DNA of 64,000 nt from Salinisphaera sp. LB1. Lineage in GTDB: Bacteria; Pseudomonadota; Gammaproteobacteria; Nevskiales; Salinisphaeraceae. A program made the position numbers and the translations under genes. Shown here in pieces: positions 58,333 through 64,000 of this stretch (its first letter is position 1; each line of letters starts with the position of its first letter). The notes under the pieces are model-generated. The model was not told the DNA's origin and made no database searches. It saw only the letters and a program-made list of their open reading frames with translations. The DNA is taken from assembly GCF_003177035.1 (NCBI RefSeq), contig NZ_CP029488.1, forward strand, positions 930,001 to 994,000, read 5' to 3'.

Positions 58333-59166
58333 ATGAGCGAGTATTCCAAGGCGGTCAGGACCGCCCAGAACTACTACAACAGCGCCGACGCCGACAATTT
58401 CTACTCCAGCCTCTGGGGCGGCGAAGACATTCACATCGGCCTGTACCGGTCCGACGACGAGCCGGTCACCGCGGCCAGTCATCGCACCGTCGCCCGTATG
58501 GCCGAGTTGGTGGCCGACAAGCTCGGCCCCGACGCCCGGGTGTTGGATATCGGCGGCGGCTATGGCGGGTCGGCCCGCTATATCGCCGCGAAATACGGCG
58601 CCGAGGTCGTGTCGTTGAACCTGTCCGAGGTCCAGAACGAGCGCGGGCGCAGACAGACCGCCGAACGCGGGCTGGACGACAAGGTCACCATCGTCGACGG
58701 CAATTTCGAGGATATTCCCTTCGATGCCGACAGCTTCGACGTGGTCTGGTCGCAGGACGCGATCCTGCATTCCGGCAATCGGCCGCGCGTGCTCGACGAG
58801 GTCGTGCGCGTATTGAAGCCGGGCGGCGTGTTCGTGTTCACCGACCCGATGTCGGCCGACGACGTGCCGGCCGAGGCCTTGCAGCCGGTGCTCGATCGCA
58901 TTCAGCTGGACACCATGGGCTCACCCGGCTTCTACCGCGAACAGCTGACCCGGCGCGGCCTGACCGAGCGCCTCTTCGAGGACCGCACTGAGCAGATACC
59001 GCGTCACTATGACCGGATCCACCGTGAGCTCGACTCTCACCACCGCGAGCTCGACGGCCGGATCTCCGAAACCTATATTGCCAACATGAAGAAAGGGCTG
59101 CAGCACTGGGTGGATGCCGGATCGGCCGGACGGCTGGCCTGGGGCATCATGGTGTTCGACAACTGA
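58333..59166 (+). CDS. sdmt: Sarcosine/dimethylglycine N-methyltransferase
   Basis: A 277-residue SAM-dependent enzyme that completes betaine synthesis (dimethylglycine to betaine). It opens AVRTAQNYYNSADADNFYSS, followed by LWGGEDIHIGLY. The SAM loop is VLDIGGGYGGSARYIAAKYG, with WSQDAILHSGNRPRVLDEVV and FVFTDPMSADD. The GGGGG just before the ATG serves as ribosome site. It forms an operon with GSMT as separate genes; in some halophiles the two are fused. Confidence 0.94.
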   Translation: MSEYSKAVRTAQNYYNSADADNFYSSLWGGEDIHIGLYRSDDEPVTAASHRTVARMAELVADKLGPDARVLDIGGGYGGSARYIAAKYGAEVVSLNLSEVQNERGRRQTAERGLDDKVTIVDGNFEDIPFDADSFDVVWSQDAILHSGNRPRVLDEVVRVLKPGGVFVFTDPMSADDVPAEALQPVLDRIQLDTMGSPGFYREQLTRRGLTERLFEDRTEQIPRHYDRIHRELDSHHRELDGRISETYIANMKKGLQHWVDAGSAGRLAWGIMVFDN

Positions 59167-59294
59167 CCGAACGCTACCCTGCCGTAGCGGCCGGGACTTG
59201 GGTTGTGACACGCAACGCGTCATAGTCCCGGTCACTGGTTTCAAGGCGCCGCCCGGCCCAGCCGGCGGCGCTTTTTATCGACAAGGATAGATCC

Positions 59295-60065
59295 ATGACT
59301 GAACGATTTTCCGGCCAAACCGTGGTCGTCACCGGCGCCGGCTCCGGTATCGGCGCCGCCACCGCCAGGCGATTCGCTGCCGAGGGCGCCAACGTGGTGC
59401 TCGTGGGGCGCACCCGCGAGAAACTCGAAGCCGTGTTCGGCGATGGGGCGGACAACACCAGGCTGATGATTCACGCCGCCGATGTCGCCGATGCCCATCA
59501 GGTCGACGCGCTGTTCAAGGCTGTCATCGATCGCTTCGGCGGGCTGGATGTGCTGGTCAACAACGCTGGCGTGGCCTCGGGTGGGCCGATCGCCGAGGTC
59601 TCGGACGACGACTGGAAAAAAGTGATGTCGATCAACGTCGACGGCGTATTCCACTGCACGCGGGCCGCCATGCCGCATCTGTCGAACAGCGGCGGATCCA
59701 TCGTCAACACCTCGTCTGTGTCAGGCCTGGGCGGCGACTGGTCGTTTGCCACGTACAACACCAGCAAGGGCGCGGTGAGCAACTTCACCCGTGCGGTGGC
59801 ACTGGACTACGTCAATACCGGCGTGCGCGTGAACGCGGTCTGCCCGAGCCTGACCCGCTCCGAGCTTACCGACGACATGTTCGAAAAAGACGCGCTGATG
59901 ACAAAGTTCGCCGAGCGTATTCCCATGGGCCGCGGTGCCGAGGCCGAGGAAGTCGGCGACGTCATCGTGTTCCTGGCCAGCAACGATGCCCGTTTCATCA
60001 ACGGCGTGAACCTGCCGGTCGACGGCGGCCTGTCGGCCTCCAACGGCCAGCCGCCGCTGGCCTGA
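59295..60065 (+). CDS. Short-chain dehydrogenase/reductase
   Basis: A 256-residue NAD(P)-dependent oxidoreductase with the classical fold: VVTGAGSGIGAATARRFAAE (nucleotide loop), NNAGVASGG, the catalytic Ser in NTSSVSGLG, YNTSKG (Y-x3-K) and DGGLSASNG near the end. The substrate cannot be told. It follows SDMT by about 130 bases and its own terminator ends the unit, so it may be read with the betaine genes or alone. Confidence 0.9.
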   Translation: MTERFSGQTVVVTGAGSGIGAATARRFAAEGANVVLVGRTREKLEAVFGDGADNTRLMIHAADVADAHQVDALFKAVIDRFGGLDVLVNNAGVASGGPIAEVSDDDWKKVMSINVDGVFHCTRAAMPHLSNSGGSIVNTSSVSGLGGDWSFATYNTSKGAVSNFTRAVALDYVNTGVRVNAVCPSLTRSELTDDMFEKDALMTKFAERIPMGRGAEAEEVGDVIVFLASNDARFINGVNLPVDGGLSASNGQPPLA

Positions 60066-60085
60066 TCCCGGCGCCAGAACGTCAA

Positions 60086-60119
60086 CCCCCGGCCCGCCTC
60101 GGCGCGGCCGGGGGTTTTT
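60086..60119 (+). terminator. Rho-independent terminator after the SDR gene
   Basis: Stem CCCCCGGCC / GGCCGGGGG followed by TTTTT. It may serve both the SDR gene and the convergent nsrR gene. Confidence 0.85.
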
Positions 60120-60131
60120 GCTTTTTTCGGG

Positions 60132-60563
60132 TCAGGGATGCCCGAGCAAAGCCGACAGCTCGGCGCGGTTGGAGATCAGGCGATCGAGCGTGTAATCGTC
60201 CAGCACCGCCAGAAACGCCTGCTGTGCCACCCCCAGCACGTGCTTGAGACCGCAAACCGGATCGATGGGGCAGGTCGAATCCGGCCCGAAGCACTCCAGC
60301 AGTCGCAGATTCTCGGTCTGGCGTACCAGGGTGCCGATATTGATGGTCTCAACCGGTACGGCCAGTAACAGCCCGCCCCCGCGCCCCCGGTAGCTGTGGA
60401 TATAGCCGAGCTGCACCAGCGTCTGTGCCACCTTGGCCACATGATGACTCGATATGGCATAGCGAGCCGCGACCTCCTGAACACGAGCCGGCTCGGTGGC
60501 ATCGCGCACGGCCAGATAGATCAGCAGGCGCAGCGCGTAATCCGTATGGGTGGTCAGTTGCAT
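60132..60563 (-). CDS. nsrR: Rrf2-family nitric-oxide-sensing repressor NsrR
   Basis: A 143-residue iron-sulfur regulator. A winged helix-turn-helix at the N-terminus (TDYALRLLIYLAVRD, YAISSHHVAKVAQTLVQLGY) is followed by the cluster cysteines in LLECFGPDSTCPIDPVCGLK (three Cys). It is divergent from hmp, its classical target. The palindrome at 60595-60618 lies between them. Confidence 0.92.
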   Translation of the reverse strand: MQLTTHTDYALRLLIYLAVRDATEPARVQEVAARYAISSHHVAKVAQTLVQLGYIHSYRGRGGGLLLAVPVETINIGTLVRQTENLRLLECFGPDSTCPIDPVCGLKHVLGVAQQAFLAVLDDYTLDRLISNRAELSALLGHP

Positions 60564-60594
60564 GGGCGGGATCTTGACTCTGAATCGGCAAAAT

Positions 60595-60618
60595 ATATAC
60601 TCATTTAAATAGGTATAT
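60595..60618. promoter_or_regulatory. Likely NsrR operator between nsrR and hmp
   Basis: A 24-bp near-perfect palindrome whose left half is ATATACTCATTT and right half AAATAGGTATAT, 33 bases before hmp and 32 bases before nsrR. Spacing and the ATTTAAAT core resemble known NsrR sites (two 11-bp inverted half-sites). It probably controls both genes. Confidence 0.75.
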
Positions 60619-60650
60619 CACATGCTTTTTTAAACCCAGGAGAGCCCTCC

Positions 60651-61877
60651 ATGCTCACAGCGCAGCAGACCGCCGCGATCAAGGCAACCGTCCCGCTTCT
60701 CAACGAACACGGCGAAACACTGGCCCGCACCATGTACGCGCGGATGTTCAGCCACAATCCCGAGGTCAAGGCCTATTTCAACCCGGCTCACCAGCTCTCC
60801 GGCCGCCAGCAGAAAGCCTTGTCGAACGCGGTCTGTGCCTATGCCCAGCACATCGACAACCCGTCGGCCCTGGCCGATGCGGTCGAATTGATCGCGCAAA
60901 AGCATGTCTCGCTGGGAATCGCGCCGGAACACTACCCGATCGTGGGCGAGAATCTCCTGGCCGCCATCCGCGAGGTCCTGGGCGAGGCCGCCACCGACGA
61001 AGTCATCGATGCATGGGCCGCCGCCTACGGCCAACTGGCCGATATCTTCATCGAGCGTGAGCGCCAGATCTACGCCGAGCAGGCGGCCCGCGACGGCTGG
61101 TCCGGCTTCAAGCCGTTCGTCGTCACGCGCCGCGAGCCGGCCGCCGACAATATCGTGTCGCTGTATCTGGAACCGGTCGACGGCCAGCCGCTGGCGGCGC
61201 ATCGCCCGGGGCAATACGTGGCCATCCAGACGGAATTGCCCGACGACGACAGCGCGCTGCGCAACTACAGCCTGTCGAACGCACCGGGCACACCGTACTA
61301 TCGGATCAGCGTCAAACGTGAGGACGCCCCGGCGGCGAACGCGCCCAACGGCAAATTCTCGAACTACGCGCACGACCAATTGGCCGTCGGCGACCATGTT
61401 CGGCTCAGCCCGCCCTGCGGTGAATTCACCCTGCAGGCGGACGACGCCTCACGACCGCTGGTACTGCTGGCCGGCGGGGTCGGTATCACGCCGCTGTTGT
61501 CGATGCTGCATGCAGCCGTGGAAACCGACCCGAGGCGCGACATCGTGCTCATACAGGCCGTGCGTGAACGCCGACTGCGCCCGTTCAGCGACGAAATCGA
61601 CGCGCTCGCCGCCGCACACGACAACCTGCGCGTCCATGTCCGCTACAGTGAACCGGCGGCCGATGATCCGACCGATAGCGACGACGCGAGCCGCGGCCTG
61701 ATCGACCACGCCCTGCTCGATGCGCTGGTCGGCGATCGGCCGGCCGATTACTACTTCTGCGGCCCCAAGCCGATGCTGGCCCTGGTGCGGCGACTCCTGG
61801 ACCAGCGCCGGGTGCCGGATTCGGCGATGCACTATGAGTTCTTCGGCCCGGCCGACGGCCTCGACGAAGCCGCCTGA
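60651..61877 (+). CDS. hmp: Flavohaemoglobin, nitric oxide dioxygenase
   Basis: A 408-residue cytoplasmic enzyme that converts NO to nitrate with O2 and NAD(P)H. The globin domain (1-140) has FSHNPEVKAYFNPAHQ and the proximal haem His in KHVSLGIAPEHYPIVGENLL. The FAD domain has RNYSLSNAPG (R-x-YS), and the NAD domain has LLAGGVGITPLLSMLH and YFCGPKPMLALVRRLL. AGGAG precedes the ATG. Regulated by NsrR judging by the divergent repressor and the palindrome. Confidence 0.96.
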   Translation: MLTAQQTAAIKATVPLLNEHGETLARTMYARMFSHNPEVKAYFNPAHQLSGRQQKALSNAVCAYAQHIDNPSALADAVELIAQKHVSLGIAPEHYPIVGENLLAAIREVLGEAATDEVIDAWAAAYGQLADIFIERERQIYAEQAARDGWSGFKPFVVTRREPAADNIVSLYLEPVDGQPLAAHRPGQYVAIQTELPDDDSALRNYSLSNAPGTPYYRISVKREDAPAANAPNGKFSNYAHDQLAVGDHVRLSPPCGEFTLQADDASRPLVLLAGGVGITPLLSMLHAAVETDPRRDIVLIQAVRERRLRPFSDEIDALAAAHDNLRVHVRYSEPAADDPTDSDDASRGLIDHALLDALVGDRPADYYFCGPKPMLALVRRLLDQRRVPDSAMHYEFFGPADGLDEAA

Positions 61878-61893
61878 GGATCTATGTCAACAC

Positions 61894-61919
61894 AGCGACC
61901 GGCGGCACGGCCGGTCGCT
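61894..61919. terminator. Hairpin between convergent hmp and lipA
   Basis: Nine-base stem AGCGACCGG / CCGGTCGCT with an 8-base loop, 17 bases after hmp. No T-run, so moderate support. Confidence 0.5.
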
Positions 61920-61960
61920 GCGGCATCGGGCTCGGCGCCGCGGGGACAAGCGCGCGGCGC

Positions 61961-62956
61961 TTAGGCTGTTTCCTCCAGCCCGGCGTTGTTCTGGTCGAAC
62001 ACCCGATCGGCGCGATAGGAGCTGCGCACCAACGGCCCGGAGACCACTTCCATGAAACCGCGCGCCAGGCCCCACTGGCGATATTTCTTGAAGTCGTCCG
62101 GCGGGACATAGCGATCGATCGGCAGGTGATTGACCGTCGGGCGCAGGTACTGGCCGAAGGTGACGATGTCGACGCCGATGGCGGCCAGATCGTCCAGTGT
62201 TTCGGCGATTTCGGCCTCGGTCTCGCCCAGGCCCAGCATCACGGACGTCTTGGTCAACACATCCGGATTATGCTTTTTCGCATGCGCGAGGACGTCCAGC
62301 GTCTGCTGGTAGCCCGCGCGCGCGTCGCGCACGACATGCGTCAGGCGCTTGACCGTCTCCACGTTCTGGGCGAACACCTCCAGCCCTGAATCGACCACGG
62401 TCTCGACATGGGCCTGCACCCCGCGGAAATCCGGGGCCAGTGCTTCCACCCGTGTTTCCGGCGTACGGCGCTTGATCGCCTTCACGCAGTCGGCATAGTG
62501 CTGGGCCCCGCCGTCGGCCAGATCGTCGCGATCCACCGAGGTGAGCACGATATAGTTCAGGCCCATGATCTCGACCGAGTCGGCACAGTGCTCCGGCTCG
62601 TCGGCATCCAGCCAGCCATGCGGATTGCCGGTGTCCACCGCACAGAACTTGCAGGCGCGCGTGCAGGTGTCGCCCATGATCATGATGGTGGCGGTGCCGT
62701 GGGTCCAGCATTCGCCAATGTTCGGACACATCGACTCCTCGCACACCGTGGCCAGCTTGTGCTGGCGCACATTGTCCTTGACCTTGGCGTACTCGCCGCC
62801 GGAAGGCAGGCGCGCGCGCAACCAGTCCGGCTTGCGCCCGATCGGCACCGCGGCCGCCTTCTTGGAGGCCTTCATGCCGTTCTTGATGGCGCGCGTGCCG
62901 TTGGGTTTGCTCACCTTGGTCCCGGTGACCACGGGAATGCCCTTGAACTCGCTCAT
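61961..62956 (-). CDS. lipA: Lipoyl synthase
   Basis: A 331-residue radical SAM enzyme that inserts two sulfurs into octanoyl-bound domains. The auxiliary cluster is [13 protein letters not shown] (C-x4-C-x5-C) and the radical SAM cluster is [10 protein letters not shown] (C-x3-C-x2-C). The final conserved serine motif is [11 protein letters not shown]-type lysine-rich N-terminus ([13 protein letters not shown]) is variable. lipB is not in view; it may be beyond the window or elsewhere. Confidence 0.96.
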   Translation of the reverse strand: MSEFKGIPVVTGTKVSKPNGTRAIKNGMKASKKAAAVPIGRKPDWLRARLPSGGEYAKVKDNVRQHKLATVCEESMCPNIGECWTHGTATIMIMGDTCTRACKFCAVDTGNPHGWLDADEPEHCADSVEIMGLNYIVLTSVDRDDLADGGAQHYADCVKAIKRRTPETRVEALAPDFRGVQAHVETVVDSGLEVFAQNVETVKRLTHVVRDARAGYQQTLDVLAHAKKHNPDVLTKTSVMLGLGETEAEIAETLDDLAAIGVDIVTFGQYLRPTVNHLPIDRYVPPDDFKKYRQWGLARGFMEVVSGPLVRSSYRADRVFDQNNAGLEETA

Positions 62957-63072
62957 ATCCTCGATCCGGTCTGGCGGTTATCGATCGGCCGATCATGATA
63001 ACACCCACCGATTCGAACCATACGCGTGTTGCGTAAGCCGCTGCCGCCGCGCGCCGCTGCTATGATAGCGCG

Positions 63073-64000
63073 TTGATTTCGCCGCCCGCCGACGAGCCCT
63101 CGCCGCCCGTGTCGCGTTCCGATCCTGCGCTTGAAACCACCGTCCCGGCGAGCCGCACCGATCAGCTGATCGCGCGCGTGCTGGACAGCCGTGCCGGGCA
63201 GCTGGCCTATCGGTTCCGGCGCCTGGTGCCCGTGGCGTCGTTCGCGATCGGTCTGGGCAGCTATTTTCTCATCCAGCGCCAGAACGCCCTGGCCCAGTGG
63301 CTGACCGCGCTCATGCTGCTGGGCTGGGTGGCGCTGCTGTTCGAAGGTCTGTTGTGTCGCATTCTCGCCCGCTTCGTCGGCGAGCGTGTGCCGCAGATCC
63401 TGGTGCGCTATGCCGCCCAGGTGCTGCACCAGGAAACGCTGTTCTTCGTCCTGCCGTTTTTCCTGACCACCACCACCTGGCGGTCGGCGCAGTGCGTATT
63501 CACCGGGCTGATCGTCATCGCCGCCGTGGCCTCGACAATCGATCCGCTGTATTACGACGTGATCGCGCGCCGGCGCTGGCTGTTTCTCGGCTACCACGCC
63601 TTCACGCTGTTCGCGGCCATCCTGGCCGGTGGGCCGATCATTCTGTCCCTGACTACGGGCAACTCCATCGCGCTCGCCTCTGCGGTGATGGGGGTCTGTG
63701 CCCTGCCCAGTTTCAACGATGTGTTGCGCGCCCGGCACTGGTCGCGCTGGTTCGTACTCGCCGGCCTGTCGATCGCGCTCGGCGGCGGCGCCTGGATGGC
63801 GCGTTTCTGGATCCCGCCGGCCACGCTCAACGCCAAGCACATGGCCATCACCACCCGGATGGATACCGCCAACCGGCAACCCGGGCCGGACCAACATCAT
63901 TTCACCGTGGCCCAACTGCGGACCAATGGCCTGTATGCCTTCTCGGCGATCAAGGCGCCGCGCGGTCTGCATCAGAAGGTGCTGCATGTGTGGTCGCATG
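63073..64000 (+). CDS. DUF5924/DUF2914-type membrane protein, 5' part (cut by window edge)
   Basis: An open frame of at least 309 codons with about seven hydrophobic segments (for example FAIGLGSYFLIQRQNALAQW, LTALMLLGWVALLFEGLLCR, TLFFVLPFFLTTTTWR). A soluble C-terminal region starts near residue 260, including LYAFSAIKAPRGLHQKVLHV followed by WSH, as in the DUF2914 domain that often follows DUF5924. No ATG fits the N-terminus; a TTG at 63073 or a GTG at 63109 is the likely start. Function unknown. Confidence 0.75.
   Translation, partial: MISPPADEPSPPVSRSDPALETTVPASRTDQLIARVLDSRAGQLAYRFRRLVPVASFAIGLGSYFLIQRQNALAQWLTALMLLGWVALLFEGLLCRILARFVGERVPQILVRYAAQVLHQETLFFVLPFFLTTTTWRSAQCVFTGLIVIAAVASTIDPLYYDVIARRRWLFLGYHAFTLFAAILAGGPIILSLTTGNSIALASAVMGVCALPSFNDVLRARHWSRWFVLAGLSIALGGGAWMARFWIPPATLNAKHMAITTRMDTANRQPGPDQHHFTVAQLRTNGLYAFSAIKAPRGLHQKVLHVWSH

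Overview
The window looks like chromosome of a high-GC, halophilic gammaproteobacterium. The protein content (betaine synthesis from glycine, a full betaine catabolic set, BCCT carriers, NsrR/Hmp, a YdcSTUV-like polyamine operon) would fit a Salinisphaera- or Halomonas-like organism. That placement is inference from gene content, not a database result. No rRNA, tRNA or CRISPR array was seen.

Layout. 1-4.4 kb: the 5' part of acetyl-CoA synthetase (minus strand, runs off the left edge), a small lipoprotein, Ohr, a small membrane protein and a rhomboid protease, with a 281-bp MITE-like repeat between the lipoprotein and ohr. 4.4-10.3 kb: an eroded osmolyte-transport patch holding an orphan betaine-type binding protein, one intact BCCT carrier, two broken BCCT fragments and a decayed IS3 transposase. 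10.3-15 kb: Hsp20, nitroreductase, WrbA, a LysR regulator, DjlA and PdeM. 15.1-15.85 kb: a long palindromic repeat with a second, smaller repeat nested in it. 15.9-27.1 kb: a large helicase and a DNA ligase of the ligase-associated repair set, flanking a YdcSTUV/PatD-type polyamine operon and a LysR regulator.

27.6-55.7 kb is a betaine catabolic region. GbcAB (39.6-42.3 kb) demethylates glycine betaine to dimethylglycine, releasing formaldehyde for FdhA. An 870-residue dimethylglycine/sarcosine-dehydrogenase-type enzyme sits next to FolD. A GcvT-like protein, an ETF-quinone oxidoreductase and EtfBA lie to its right. Heterotetrameric sarcosine oxidase (SoxBDAG) sits in one minus-strand run with GlyA, SdaA and PurU, leading sarcosine through glycine and serine to pyruvate and one-carbon units to formate. 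Two GlxA/AraC-type regulators of the GbdR kind flank the GbcAB part.

55.7-57.3 kb is debris: a decayed second copy of the DNA ligase N-terminus and its upstream DNA, split by an IS66 remnant. 57.5-60.1 kb holds GSMT and SDMT, which make betaine from glycine, then an SDR. Thus betaine synthesis and complete betaine breakdown lie within about 30 kb. 60.1-64 kb: NsrR and flavohaemoglobin with an apparent NsrR operator between them, lipoyl synthase, and the start of a DUF5924-type membrane protein cut by the right edge.

The most interesting material is (1) the betaine make-and-burn arrangement with several THF-linked enzymes around it, including an unassigned GcvT/DmdA-like protein and a decayed metF-like gene; and (2) a series of gene-duplication and insertion scars (soxG tail, ligase head, BCCT pieces, a MITE inside an IS110 transposase) whose order of events can partly be read from the sequence.
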